Positions 23,022 to 31,995 of a DNA stretch of 64,000 bases are shown one piece after another. The translations under genes were made by a program, and so were the position numbers. The DNA is from Oscillospiraceae bacterium (GTDB lineage Bacteria > Bacillota > Clostridia > Oscillospirales > Oscillospiraceae): NCBI GenBank assembly GCA_910574635.1, contig CAJTCG010000007.1, positions 1 to 64,000 of the forward strand, written 5' to 3'. Below the pieces are notes generated by a model. It did not search any database, was not told the origin of the DNA, and saw only the letters and a list, made by a program, of their open reading frames with translations. Within the stretch, counting starts at the first letter, position 1, and each line of letters begins with the position of its first letter.

Positions 23022-23889
23022 AGTCGGCGCCTCCTAACTCATAGATGAAGATTTCCTCCAGGGTCAGCGGCACGGCGTCCACCAGCATGGGCTCGTAAAC
23101 CGCCAGGCGGTGGGCGGCTTCCTCCGCGTTCATGCGCATGATGAGGGTGTGGATGCGCCCCACCTTGGAGGCGTGGAGCACCTCCAGGTCCTCCGGCACG
23201 CCGCCGCCGTCCTTGAAGACCACCTGGAGCTTGACCATGTTGTCCTGCAATTGGGCCAGGGACCGCTCCAGCAAAACCCTGCCGTGGTCCAGGATGCCCA
23301 CATGGTCGCACACGTCCTCCAGCTCCCGGAGGTTGTGGGAGGAAACCAGCACCGTGGTTCCCCGCTGGCTGACGTCCCCCAGCACCAGCGACCAGACCTG
23401 CCGCCGCATGACGGGGTCCAGGCCGTCCACCGGCTCGTCGAGAATCAGGTAGTCCGGCATGGCGCTGAGGGTCAGCCAGAAGGCGGCCTGCTTCTGCATG
23501 CCCTTGCTGAGGCGGCGGAGGGGGCGCTTCTCGTCGATCTGGAAGACCTCCTTGCATTTTTCATACCGCTCCATGGAGAAGCTGGGGTAAAAGCCCCGGT
23601 AGAATTTGCACATGTCCCGGATGGTGGCCTGAGGGAAGTAATACCAGTCGTCGGCAATGGCGGCGACCCGGGATTTCAGGGCCTCGTTCTCCCAGACGCT
23701 TTGGCCGTCGATGGCGAGCTCTCCCTCGTCCTGGCGGTAGATGCCGGTGAGGCAGCGGATGAGGGTGGATTTCCCCGCGCCGTTGGGGCCCACAAGGCCA
23801 TAGACGCTTCCCGCGGGGACGGACAGGCTCACGCCGTCCAGGGCGGCGAAGCCGTCGAAGCGCTTGACGGTGTTGGTAACTTGAATCAT
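22996..23889 (-). CDS. ABC transporter ATP-binding protein
   Basis: The 297-residue ATPase has Walker A GPNGAGKST (residues ~33-41), signature LSKGMQKQ (replacing LSGGQ, as usual for this export subfamily), Walker B YLILDEPVDGLD and H-loop SSHN. It powers the permease encoded next and is translationally coupled at both ends: four-base overlap with gntR upstream and 26-base overlap with the permease downstream. Confidence 0.95.
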   Translation of the reverse strand: MIQVTNTVKRFDGFAALDGVSLSVPAGSVYGLVGPNGAGKSTLIRCLTGIYRQDEGELAIDGQSVWENEALKSRVAAIADDWYYFPQATIRDMCKFYRGFYPSFSMERYEKCKEVFQIDEKRPLRRLSKGMQKQAAFWLTLSAMPDYLILDEPVDGLDPVMRRQVWSLVLGDVSQRGTTVLVSSHNLRELEDVCDHVGILDHGRVLLERSLAQLQDNMVKLQVVFKDGGGVPEDLEVLHASKVGRIHTLIMRMNAEEAAHRLAVYEPMLVDAVPLTLEEIFIYELGGADYAVKDIVL

Positions 23890-24284
23890 CGTGTTTCCTC
23901 CTTGCGCGCCCCGGCGGGGGCCCCGCCGGATGGCTCTTCTTCAAGAAGAGCCATGAGCTCTTCCTGGCTGACGCCGAGATACTTAAGCTCCGCCAGAAGC
24001 TCCCGGGCCTTTTCAAAGAGCTCCTTCCGGCGGACCGTTCCGGCGCCCGTTTCCCCGGTGGCGAAGCTTCCCTTGCCGGGGACGGAGTAGATGTAGCCTT
24101 CCCCCTCCAGCTCGTTGTAGGCCCGCTGGATGGTGTTGGGGTTGATGGACAGCTGCGTTGCCAGGGACCGGACCGAGGGGAGCTTTTCGTCCGTCCCGAT
24201 GGCCCCGGTGACAATCAGCTTGCGCAGCCCATCCTTGATCTGCTCGTAAATTGGCCGGGAGTCCCGGTAGTTGAGGCTGATCAC
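23886..24284 (-). CDS. GntR/YtrA-family transcriptional regulator
   Basis: The 132-residue protein has an N-terminal winged helix (IYEQIKDGLRKLIVTGAIG, then LPSVRSLATQLSINPNTIQRAY) and a short helical tail, as in YtrA regulators without a large ligand domain. It probably represses its own operon. Translation begins at GTG, supported by AGGGAAGG 7 bases upstream. Confidence 0.92.
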   Translation of the reverse strand: MISLNYRDSRPIYEQIKDGLRKLIVTGAIGTDEKLPSVRSLATQLSINPNTIQRAYNELEGEGYIYSVPGKGSFATGETGAGTVRRKELFEKARELLAELKYLGVSQEELMALLEEEPSGGAPAGARKEETR

Positions 24285-24301
24285 CGCGTACCTTCCCTTC
24301 C

Positions 24302-24385
24302 GCGGCGGGGCTTCCCCGCCGCACGTTGTTGGTAAACTGTATTAACTGTACTAAGAAAATTAACACAGTTGGGGCGCTTTGTCAA
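24302..24385 (-). promoter_or_regulatory. GntR operon promoter and leader hairpin
   Basis: TTGACA (24380-24385), a 17-base spacer and TAATTT (24357-24362) lie on the minus strand. AGTACAGTTAATACAG just downstream of the -10 is a plausible YtrA-type operator. The leader holds a 9-bp GC stem (24302-24310 with 24314-24322) about 18 bases before the start codon, which could dampen translation. Confidence 0.7.
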
Positions 24386-24457
24386 GAGAGAATCAAAATT
24401 TCCGCCCCGGCGGGAGAAAAAATTTCCCCCAAAGCCGGAAAAATCCTGAATTGGCCC

Positions 24458-24599
24458 TTTACAATGGGAAATCACTATGATATAGTAACGAAGTCCGCCG
24501 GTTGGGCGGAAAATACGCCCCGGAGCTTTGTTTCGAGGAGCTTCACCGGCCCGGAGCACAGCCCCGCGGGGAATTTGTTTGAAAGGTGGAAACCCTGTT
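24458..24599 (+). promoter_or_regulatory. rpsO promoter and leader
   Basis: TTTACA (24458-24463), a 17-base spacer and TATAGT (24481-24486) precede a leader of about 107 bases. The leader is GC-rich and foldable (GTCCGCC..GGGCGG, CCGGAGC..GCTTC..CCGGAGC). S15 binds its own leader in several bacteria; that it does so here is inference. Confidence 0.6.
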
Positions 24600-24866
24600 A
24601 TGCTTCGCAAAGAAGAAAAGACCGCAATTATCAACGCCAACCGCACCCATGAGTCCGACACCGGCTCTCCCGAGGTCCAGATTGCCATCCTGACCGAGCG
24701 CATCAACGTGCTGACCGAGCACATGCGGGCCAACCCCCAGGACAAGCACTCCAACCGGGGGCTTTTGAAGATGGTCGGTAAGCGCCGCAGCCTTCTGGAC
24801 TACCTCCAGAAGAAGGACGTGGAGCGGTATCGCGCCCTCATCGCCAAGCTGGGCATCCGTAAGTAA
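24600..24866 (+). CDS. rpsO: 30S ribosomal protein S15
   Basis: The 88-residue protein has the S15 fold signatures [35 protein letters not shown] and [11 protein letters not shown], and ends in LIAKLGIRK. It binds 16S rRNA helices 20-22. GAAAGGTGG precedes the ATG by 10 bases. It lies immediately upstream of pnp, as in most bacteria, with a terminator between. Confidence 0.98.
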   Translation: MLRKEEKTAIINANRTHESDTGSPEVQIAILTERINVLTEHMRANPQDKHSNRGLLKMVGKRRSLLDYLQKKDVERYRALIAKLGIRK

Positions 24867-24874
24867 GACGCAGA

Positions 24875-24904
24875 CAGGGCGGCGTATATTCGCCGCCCTG
24901 TTTT
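24875..24904 (+). terminator. rpsO terminator
   Basis: CAGGGCGGCG (24875-24884) pairs perfectly with CGCCGCCCTG (24891-24900), followed by TTTT. Confidence 0.85.
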
Positions 24905-24946
24905 CCGTGTGGTGAAACCGGCTTTCCTCCCATCCCTATCCACCGA

Positions 24947-25035
24947 CGCGGGAGCCGCCGCTTTTTGTGTTTGAACGTTTCCCCAGCGCCCCGGGCCTTG
25001 GGGGAAGGTTCAAATACGAAAAGGACGCTCCCGCG
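24947..25035 (+). promoter_or_regulatory. Structured leader of pnp
   Basis: A nested stem-loop occupies the leader. The outer arms are CGCGGGAGC (24947-24955) and GCTCCCGCG (25027-25035). The inner arms are TTTGAAC..TTCCCC (24970-24984) and GGGGAA..GTTCAAA (25001-25014). The E. coli pnp leader forms a long hairpin used for RNase III/PNPase autoregulation; the same role here is inference. Confidence 0.6.
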
Positions 25036-25061
25036 CAAAACAAAAGAAAAGGAGCGCATCT

Positions 25062-27212
25062 ATGTCTACCATCATCACAAAGAGACAATTCCCCAACTGC
25101 CGCAAGTACGAAATGGAGCTGGCGGGCCGGCCCCTGACCCTGGAGGTCGGGAAGCTGGCGGAGCTGGCCAACGCCGCCGTCATGGTGGGCTACGGCGACA
25201 CCCGGGTCCTGGTCTGCGCCACCGCCTCCGCCCGGCCCCGGGACGGCATCGACTTCTTCCCCTTAAGCGTGGACTTTGAGGAAAAGCTCTACTCCGTGGG
25301 CCGCATCCCCGGCAGCTTCAACCGCCGGGAGGGCCGCCCCGGGGAAAAGGGCGTCCTCACCAGCCGGGTCATTGACCGGCCCATCCGCCCCCTGTTCCCC
25401 CACGATTTCCGCAATGACGTTTCCATCATGGCCACGGTCATGAGCGTGGACCACGACTGCTCCCCGGAGATCTGCGGCCTCATCGGCGCTTCCGCCGCCC
25501 TGGCCATTTCCGACATCCCCTGGCACGGCCCCGTGGGCGCGGTGAAGGTGGGCCTGGTGGACGGCAAGCTCATCTTCAACCCCACCAGCGAGGAGCGGAA
25601 GGTCTCCGACCTGGACGTGACCGTGGTGTCCACCGGGAAAAAGGTGGTCATGATTGAAGCCGGGGCCAACGAGGTGGACAACGACACCATGTTCCGGGCC
25701 ATCCAGATGGCCCACGAGGAAAACCAGAAGCAGGTGGAGCTTATCAACCGGATGGTTTCCGAGATAGGCAAGGAGAAGTTCGACTATCCCCACGCCGACT
25801 TCGACGAGGAGCTGTTTGAAAAAATTGTCTCCTCCTCCATGGACGAGGCCAAGGCCGCCATGGACACCGACGACAAAAACGTCCGGGAGACCCGGTGGAA
25901 CGCCCTCATTGAGAAGTGGCACGAGCGCTTCCTGGACGAGTACCCGGAGATGGACAAATACCTGGACGAGATCACCTACAAGTTCCAGAAGAAGATTGTC
26001 AAAGCCTGGCTCTTGGAGGGCCACCGGGTGGACGGACGGCAGAAAAACGAGATCCGGCCCCTGGCCTCCGAGGTGGGGATTCTGCCCCGGGCCCATGGCT
26101 CCGGCCTCTTCACCCGGGGACAGACCCAGGTCCTGTCGGTGGTCACCCTGGACACCCTTTCCGCCAACCAGAAGCTGGACACCATCTGGGAGGAGACGGA
26201 AAAGCGCTATATGCACCACTACAACTTCCCCGGCTACAGCGTCGGCGAGGCCAAGCCCGCCCGCTCTCCCGGGCGGCGTGAAATCGGCCACGGCGCTTTG
26301 GCCGAGCGGGCCCTGCTCCCCGTCATTCCCGACGTGGAGAAGTTCCCCTACGCCATCCGGGTGGTCAGCGAGGTGGTGAGCTCCAACGGCTCCACCTCCC
26401 AGGGCTCTATCTGCGGCTCCACCCTGGCGCTGATGGACGCGGGCGTGCCCATCAAGGCCCCCGTGGCGGGCATCTCCTGCGGCCTGATTCAAGACGACGA
26501 GGGCGGCTTCACCACCTTCATCGACATCCAGGGCGTGGAGGACTTCCACGGCGAAATGGACTTCAAGGTGGCGGGCACCAAGAAGGGCATCACGGCCATT
26601 CAGATGGACCTGAAAAACGACGGCCTCACCATGGAGATCATCAAAAACGCCCTGGACATCACCTATGACGGGCGCTGCCAGATTCTGGACCAGATCATGC
26701 TCCCCGCCATCGCCGAGCCCAGGTCCGACGTGAGCCGCTATGCCCCCAAGATGCTGACCATGCACATTGACCCCTCCAAGATCCGGGAGGTCATCGGCTC
26801 CGGCGGCAAGGTGATTCAGAAAATCGTGGCGGACACCGGGGCGAAAATCGACATCAACGACGACGGGTCCATCTTCATCGCGGGCGTGGACGCGGCCTCC
26901 TGCGATGCGGCGAAAAAATGCATTGACGACATCGTGTTTGTGCCGGAGATCGGCGCGCTGTACTATGGCCGGGTGGTGCGCCTCATGACCTTCGGCGCGT
27001 TTGTGGAGCTGGCCCCGGGCAAGGACGGGCTGGTCCACATCTCCAAGCTGGCGGAGCACCGGATTGAGAAGGTGGAGGACGCCTGCAAAATCGGGGACAT
27101 GATGTGGGTCAAGGTGACGGACATCGACGAAAAGGGCCGGGTGAACCTCTCTCACAAGGACGCCGTCCGGGAAATCAAGGCCAAGGAGGCCAAGGGCGAG
27201 CGGGTGAAATAA
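25062..27212 (+). CDS. pnp: Polyribonucleotide nucleotidyltransferase (PNPase)
   Basis: The 716-residue enzyme degrades RNA 3'-5' by phosphorolysis. Two RNase PH-like cores are visible, with FFPLSVDFEEKLYSVGRIPG and RREIGHGALAERAL; the second core keeps the catalytic block SSNGSTSQGSICGSTLALMDAG and a KKGITAIQMDLK loop. KH (IDPSKIREVIGSGGKVIQKI) and S1 (YYGRVVRLMTFGAFVELAPG) domains close the protein. AAAGGAGCGC precedes the ATG. It follows rpsO, the classical gene order. Confidence 0.99.
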   Translation: MSTIITKRQFPNCRKYEMELAGRPLTLEVGKLAELANAAVMVGYGDTRVLVCATASARPRDGIDFFPLSVDFEEKLYSVGRIPGSFNRREGRPGEKGVLTSRVIDRPIRPLFPHDFRNDVSIMATVMSVDHDCSPEICGLIGASAALAISDIPWHGPVGAVKVGLVDGKLIFNPTSEERKVSDLDVTVVSTGKKVVMIEAGANEVDNDTMFRAIQMAHEENQKQVELINRMVSEIGKEKFDYPHADFDEELFEKIVSSSMDEAKAAMDTDDKNVRETRWNALIEKWHERFLDEYPEMDKYLDEITYKFQKKIVKAWLLEGHRVDGRQKNEIRPLASEVGILPRAHGSGLFTRGQTQVLSVVTLDTLSANQKLDTIWEETEKRYMHHYNFPGYSVGEAKPARSPGRREIGHGALAERALLPVIPDVEKFPYAIRVVSEVVSSNGSTSQGSICGSTLALMDAGVPIKAPVAGISCGLIQDDEGGFTTFIDIQGVEDFHGEMDFKVAGTKKGITAIQMDLKNDGLTMEIIKNALDITYDGRCQILDQIMLPAIAEPRSDVSRYAPKMLTMHIDPSKIREVIGSGGKVIQKIVADTGAKIDINDDGSIFIAGVDAASCDAAKKCIDDIVFVPEIGALYYGRVVRLMTFGAFVELAPGKDGLVHISKLAEHRIEKVEDACKIGDMMWVKVTDIDEKGRVNLSHKDAVREIKAKEAKGERVK

Positions 27213-27228
27213 GGCGGAAGCTGTCTAT

Positions 27229-27259
27229 GGGACGGGCCGGGAGGCCCGTCCCATTTTTT
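27229..27259 (+). terminator. pnp terminator
   Basis: GGGACGGGCC (27229-27238) pairs perfectly with GGCCCGTCCC (27243-27252), followed by ATTTTTT. Confidence 0.9.
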
Positions 27260-27283
27260 CCCGGGATTTTTTTGGGGGACCCA

Positions 27284-27312
27284 TTGAAAGGGCGGCTATT
27301 TTGTGCTATGCT
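27284..27312 (+). promoter_or_regulatory. Promoter of the large surface protein
   Basis: TTGAAA (27284-27289), a 17-base spacer and TATGCT (27307-27312). Confidence 0.7.
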
Positions 27313-27363
27313 GTAAAAGTGAAATTGGCGCGTAAGGCGCGGGCATGACAGGAGGAGCGGAAG

Positions 27364-30300
27364 ATGAGGCGTTGGGTTTGGAGAGTGCTTTTGATGGCGG
27401 CGGCGGTGCTGGCCCTGACGGGGACCGCCCTGGCGGCGGACACGACGGTCGTAAATGGTTTAATGCTGACACGGAACGGGTCCGAGTGGACAGTCACGGG
27501 GTATAGCAACACACCCAAGGCGGTTGTCATACCGGAGAAATATGACGGGAAACCAATTACGGCGATTGCGGACGGCGTTTTCGGCGGCAAGGAGCTGACC
27601 AGCGTGGAGATTCCGGCCACGGTGAAGACCGTGGGGGAAGGGGCGTTCGCGTCATGCGTAAAATTGTCCCGCGTTACCTTTTGCGGCAAGGCCGGCGCAG
27701 GCGCTGTTACGGAGATTAAAGAAGCCGCTTTTGTGGGGTGCAAAGGCTTGACCACGCTGCAGCTTTCCGATCATGTAAAGAGCATAGGAGAAAACGCCTT
27801 CGCGACGTGTGAAGCTCTCCTTCAGGTTATCATTTTGGACGGAACGGAGAGCATTGCCACGGGAGCGTTTGCCGGATGCAAGAATCTGGTAAGGGTTGCC
27901 GTCCGCGGTAAGGATACGAAAGTTACCATCGCGCCGGATGCTTTTCCGGCAAGAGCAAAATTGAAGACCATTCATTGCCAGGGGGACTTGGTCGTGTTTG
28001 AGGGAGACCCGGATGCCAATCCCTGGAAGGATGATACCATTCATAAGGTAGTTATTATATCCACGACGGTGGCTTCGTCCTGTGTGAACAAGGGCTCCTT
28101 TACCGTAACTGCGAACTGTACGTCAAGCGCCTCTACTACCACATGCAAATTCACAGAGGTAAAGCAGGAGCTTCCTAAATTGGAGCATAACTTCATGGTG
28201 GATTCTACCGAGGAGGAACCGGCTAACCACAAGGAGTGCCAGAGTTATGAGATTATCAAAACATACAAGTGCCAAAACGCCGGATGCGCCGCTACAAAAG
28301 TAGAGAGAGAAACCATAGAGGCGACAAAGGACCATGACTTCCAGGAGGAGACGGAGACGCTTAAGGAAGCGACCTGCACGGCTCCTGGTACGAAGGTCAC
28401 GTATAATAAATGTAAGGTTTGCGAAACCAAGGTGTCCCTAAGAACGGAAACCATTCCGATTGATCCGCAGGCCCACGATTATGAGGAGAAGACCATTACC
28501 ACAGAGCCGACCTGCGGCGCACCAGGATATGAGAAAAGGGTAAATGTCTGCAAGCTGTGCAAAGACGAAGAGGTGCTGAGTGAGAATCCGACGGGAGCCC
28601 CTACCGGAAAGCACGACTGGGAAGCCGCCAAGTATATCGTGAAGGAAGGGGACGAGGCCACCTGCGCGAAGAAGGGCACGGAAACCCTGGTAAAGCTCTG
28701 CAAGGTCTGCTCCGAACCGGCCCCGGACGACGCCTATACGGAGGCGGAGAAGGAGCTGCCCAAAACAAAAGAAATCGATATGCTGCCCCACGACTGGGAG
28801 GGCGGAGAAGAGAAAGTTACCAAGCAGCCCACCTGCACGGAGAAGGGCGAGAAGACCATCGCGGCCCGGAAGTGCAAGAACTGCCAAACGGAAGAGCCGG
28901 AGACAACCGAAGAGATTCCCACGGTGGACCATCAGTGGGTTGCGGGCGAGGAAAAAATTACAAAGCCCGCCACTTGTACGGAGTCCGGCCTGAAAAATAC
29001 CGGCGTGCAGAAATGCAAGAATTGCGACTTTGAAAAGGCGGCCGAGGAGAATGTTCCCATTCCTCCTTTGGGCCACCGCTGGGGCGGGTTTACCCCCAAT
29101 ACCGGAGAGGGAAGCCGTCAGGAGCCCACCTGCGGTGTGGCGGGCTGGGTCCTGGGCACCGTTACTTGCAGCGAGTGCAAGCAGACCGTTCCGAACCACA
29201 AACTGGAAATTGAGCCCACCGGCCTGCACGAATACGGCGAGTGGACCATTACCAAAGAGCCCGCCGCGGGCGTGGACGGTTCCCGGGAGCGGGTCTGCGC
29301 GGTCTGTGAGCACAAGGACGTCCAGGTAATTCCCGCCGGGAGCGTGCCCGGCCAACCCGCCGACCCGGACGACCCCGACAATCCTTCCAAACCCGACGAG
29401 CCCGACAAGCCCGCGGAGCCGGATAAGCCCGCCTCCTACCGGGTGGATATCATCCAAGGCAGCAACGGCTCCGCCTCCGCCAACCGCACCACCGCTCAGT
29501 CCGGGGACCGGGTGACGATTACCGTCTCTGCCAACTCCGGCTATGAGCTGGATATGATCCGGGCGGTCAGCGCCGACGGTAAGGTGCCCTACTTGGATTC
29601 CCTTGGCAGCGGCCAGTACCGCTTTACCATGCCCGCGTCCAACGTGGAAATCCGGGTGACCTTTACCCGGAAGAGCTCCAGCGGCTGGTCCGGTTCCAAC
29701 TGGGCCAGCGCCCCCGGCGAGGGCTCCAGCAGCAGCGACCCCCGGCGCACAACCGACGTCATGCCCACCCAGAACCCCACCCTGGACGCGCCCCAGACCG
29801 ACGCGTCCCAGCAGCTCTTCCGGGACGTTCCCATGAGCCACTGGGCGGCGGGGGAGATCAACTGGGCCAACCAGATGGGCTACATGAACGGCACGGGAGG
29901 CCGCTTCAATCCCGACGGCGTTATCAGCCATCAGCAGATGTGGATCGTCCTGGCCCGGCTCACCGGCTCCAACCCCGCCAACATGGCGGAGGCCCGGCAC
30001 TGGGCCGTGCAGGGCGGCTTTGCCGACGGCTCCGCCCCCACCGGGGCGGTGAAGCGCCACCAGCTGGTGACGGCCCTGTACCGCTGCGCCCGCCTCTCGG
30101 GCAGCCTGAACCAGAACACCACCAGCCTGGCGGGCTACACCGACAGCCGCACCGTGCCCGCCGTGGCCCGGGACGCCTTTTCCTGGGCCCTGGCCAACGG
30201 CATCGTCAGCGGCGGCGCCGACAAGACGCTGAATCCCAACGGAACCCTCACCCGGGCCCAGTTCGCGGTGATTTTGTACCGCTACAGCCAGCGAATCTGA
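27364..30300 (+). CDS. Large SLH-anchored surface protein with BspA-like and CxxC repeats
   Basis: The 978-residue protein begins with a signal peptide (residues 1-24, ending TALAA). BspA-type leucine-rich repeats (~35-185, e.g. AFVGCKGLTTLQLSDHVKSI) follow. Next come seven or eight ~60-residue units (~240-650), most with ATCT..G followed by CxxC (CKVC, CKLC, CKVC, CKNC, CKNC, SEC, CAVC). Then a Pro/Asp linker (~663-690), an InlB-B-like repeat (YRVDIIQGSNGSAS...) and three SLH motifs (~816-978, LFRDVPMSHWAAGEI) that bind secondary wall polymer. GC content falls noticeably in the repeat region and rises again over the SLH part, suggesting mosaic origin. GGAGGAGCGG precedes the ATG. Confidence 0.9.
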   Translation: MRRWVWRVLLMAAAVLALTGTALAADTTVVNGLMLTRNGSEWTVTGYSNTPKAVVIPEKYDGKPITAIADGVFGGKELTSVEIPATVKTVGEGAFASCVKLSRVTFCGKAGAGAVTEIKEAAFVGCKGLTTLQLSDHVKSIGENAFATCEALLQVIILDGTESIATGAFAGCKNLVRVAVRGKDTKVTIAPDAFPARAKLKTIHCQGDLVVFEGDPDANPWKDDTIHKVVIISTTVASSCVNKGSFTVTANCTSSASTTTCKFTEVKQELPKLEHNFMVDSTEEEPANHKECQSYEIIKTYKCQNAGCAATKVERETIEATKDHDFQEETETLKEATCTAPGTKVTYNKCKVCETKVSLRTETIPIDPQAHDYEEKTITTEPTCGAPGYEKRVNVCKLCKDEEVLSENPTGAPTGKHDWEAAKYIVKEGDEATCAKKGTETLVKLCKVCSEPAPDDAYTEAEKELPKTKEIDMLPHDWEGGEEKVTKQPTCTEKGEKTIAARKCKNCQTEEPETTEEIPTVDHQWVAGEEKITKPATCTESGLKNTGVQKCKNCDFEKAAEENVPIPPLGHRWGGFTPNTGEGSRQEPTCGVAGWVLGTVTCSECKQTVPNHKLEIEPTGLHEYGEWTITKEPAAGVDGSRERVCAVCEHKDVQVIPAGSVPGQPADPDDPDNPSKPDEPDKPAEPDKPASYRVDIIQGSNGSASANRTTAQSGDRVTITVSANSGYELDMIRAVSADGKVPYLDSLGSGQYRFTMPASNVEIRVTFTRKSSSGWSGSNWASAPGEGSSSSDPRRTTDVMPTQNPTLDAPQTDASQQLFRDVPMSHWAAGEINWANQMGYMNGTGGRFNPDGVISHQQMWIVLARLTGSNPANMAEARHWAVQGGFADGSAPTGAVKRHQLVTALYRCARLSGSLNQNTTSLAGYTDSRTVPAVARDAFSWALANGIVSGGADKTLNPNGTLTRAQFAVILYRYSQRI

Positions 30301-30322
30301 TACTTTCTTGAAAGAAAGTATC
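30299..30322. repeat. Small palindrome overlapping the surface-protein stop codon
   Basis: GATACTTTC and GAAAGTATC flank TTGAAA (30299-30322); the stop TGA forms its left edge. There is no T-run on the plus strand, so it looks more like an mRNA-stabilising or dispersed element than an intrinsic terminator. Confidence 0.55.
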
Positions 30323-30444
30323 CAAAGAACGTTAGCGCGCTCTGGCTGCCCGGCGGTCAACCGGACCGGAGCGACGGCAACCGAGTGACAGCTTACAGGG
30401 GGCGGGCGGACAGCCCGCCCCTTGCTTTTGAAAGGAGATACTTC

Positions 30445-31848
30445 ATGGACACCATCGCCGCCATCGCCGCCGGAGGAGGCGTGCCCTCCGCCATTGGGGT
30501 CGTCCGAATTTCCGGGCCGGACTGCTTTGCCGCCTGCGGGCGGGTCTTCCGCTCCGCCCGGCCCTTCGAAGAGCTGGAGGCCCGGCGGATGGTCCTGGGG
30601 GAGTTTTTGGACCGGGAGGGCCGGGTGCTGGACCGGGGGCTGGCGGTGCGCTTTCCCGAGCCCCGCAGCTACACCGGGGAGGACTCGGCGGAGTTCCACT
30701 GCCACGGGTCCCCGGTGGTCCTGCGGGAGGTGCTGGCGGCCCTGTTCGCCGCCGGGGCAAGGCAGGCGGGGCCGGGGGAGTTCACAAAGCGGGCCTTTTT
30801 GAACGGGCGGCTGGACCTGACCCAGGCGGAGGCCGTCATTGACCTCATCGACGCGGAGACCGCCGCCGCCGCCCGGAACGCCGCCGCCCAGCTGGACGGG
30901 GGTCTCCGCCGGGCGCTGGAGCCCATTCAGGAGGCGTTGCTGGATATCACCTCCCGGTTTTACGCCGTGGTGGACTACCCGGACGAGGACATCCAGGACG
31001 CGGGGCCGGAGGAGATCGCCGCCGCCCTCCGGCAGGCCGAGGGTGCGCTGACGGCGCTGCTTTCCACCTGCAAACGGGGGAAGGTTCTCAAGCGGGGGGT
31101 GCGGACGGCCATCGTGGGCCTGCCCAACGCGGGAAAATCCTCTTTGCTGAACGCCCTGGCGGGGTATGAGCGGGCCATCGTCACCGACATTCCGGGGACC
31201 ACCCGGGACACGGTGGAGGAGTCCGTCCTCTGCGGCGGGGTGCTGCTGCGGCTGATCGACACGGCGGGCCTCCGGGAGACGGAGGACGCGGTGGAGAAGC
31301 TGGGGGTGGAGCGGTCCCGGCGGGCCATGGAGGAGGCGGAGCTGATTCTGCTGGTCCGGGACGGCGCGGCGGAGGCCTGCCCGGAGAACAAGGGCCACTG
31401 GGAGGCGGAGGCCCTCCTCTTGAACCAGGTGGCCCGGACCGGGAAGCCCTGGCTCTGCGTCGAGTCCAAGTGCGACCTCACCGGTCCCCACGCCTTTTCG
31501 ATCGGGCTTATCCAAAAGGACGCCAACAACCCCGCCGCCTGCCTTTGTGTCTCCTCCGTCACGGGGTACGGCCTGGACAAGCTGGAGAACGCCGTAGCGG
31601 CCCTCTTCCCCGCCGGGGACCCGGGGGAGGCCGGAAGCCTTTTGACGGACCAAAGGCAGGAGGAGGCCGCGGACAGGGCCCGTGCCGCCGTCCGCCGGGC
31701 CCTGGAGGCCCTGGAAAACGGCCTGACCCCCGACGCCGCCCTGACGGACGCGGAGGAGGCCCTGGACGCCATCGGGGAGCTGACGGGGAGGACCGCCAAG
31801 GAGGAGATTGTGGGGCGGATCTTCTCCCGGTTCTGCGTGGGGAAGTAG
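30445..31848 (+). CDS. mnmE: tRNA uridine-5-carboxymethylaminomethyl modification GTPase
   Basis: The 467-residue protein has an N-terminal folate-binding domain (TIAAIAAGGGVPSAIGVVRISG). Its helical domain is interrupted by a G domain with G1 GLPNAGKSSLLNAL (~residue 225), IPGTTRD and DTAGLRET. The C-terminal FCVGK carries the conserved cysteine. With MnmG it modifies U34 of tRNAs. The usual NKxD is ESKCD, a mild deviation, and a ~20-residue stretch before the G5 region is longer than normal. AAAGGAGA precedes the ATG. Confidence 0.97.
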   Translation: MDTIAAIAAGGGVPSAIGVVRISGPDCFAACGRVFRSARPFEELEARRMVLGEFLDREGRVLDRGLAVRFPEPRSYTGEDSAEFHCHGSPVVLREVLAALFAAGARQAGPGEFTKRAFLNGRLDLTQAEAVIDLIDAETAAAARNAAAQLDGGLRRALEPIQEALLDITSRFYAVVDYPDEDIQDAGPEEIAAALRQAEGALTALLSTCKRGKVLKRGVRTAIVGLPNAGKSSLLNALAGYERAIVTDIPGTTRDTVEESVLCGGVLLRLIDTAGLRETEDAVEKLGVERSRRAMEEAELILLVRDGAAEACPENKGHWEAEALLLNQVARTGKPWLCVESKCDLTGPHAFSIGLIQKDANNPAACLCVSSVTGYGLDKLENAVAALFPAGDPGEAGSLLTDQRQEEAADRARAAVRRALEALENGLTPDAALTDAEEALDAIGELTGRTAKEEIVGRIFSRFCVGK

Positions 31849-31889
31849 GAGGCTGTGAAAAATGCGTTTTCCAATCCCCCAAAATATGG

Positions 31890-31918
31890 TTTACAAAACC
31901 GCGTCCCGGTGTTACAAT
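31890..31918 (+). promoter_or_regulatory. Promoter of the DUF1836-degV-prmA group
   Basis: TTTACA (31890-31895), a 17-base spacer and TACAAT (31913-31918). The predicted start lies only a few bases before the terminator hairpin at 31930. Confidence 0.65.
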
Positions 31919-31929
31919 AACCATTGCGA

Positions 31930-31957
31930 GCCGCCCGGCCCCGCCGGGCGGCTTTTT
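31930..31957 (+). terminator. Terminator after mnmE
   Basis: GCCGCCCGGC (31930-31939) pairs perfectly with GCCGGGCGGC (31943-31952), followed by TTTTT. It lies inside the first ~35 bases of any transcript from the 31890 promoter. Confidence 0.85.
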
Positions 31958-31995
31958 GACTGTGAAGAAAACGGAGCTTCAAGAAAGGACGACTC

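Noticed and set aside
28438-31653. 1071-codon open frame on the minus strand opposite the SLH surface protein and mnmE
   Set aside because: It crosses two well-supported plus-strand genes and their boundary, and its translation has no recognisable domain.
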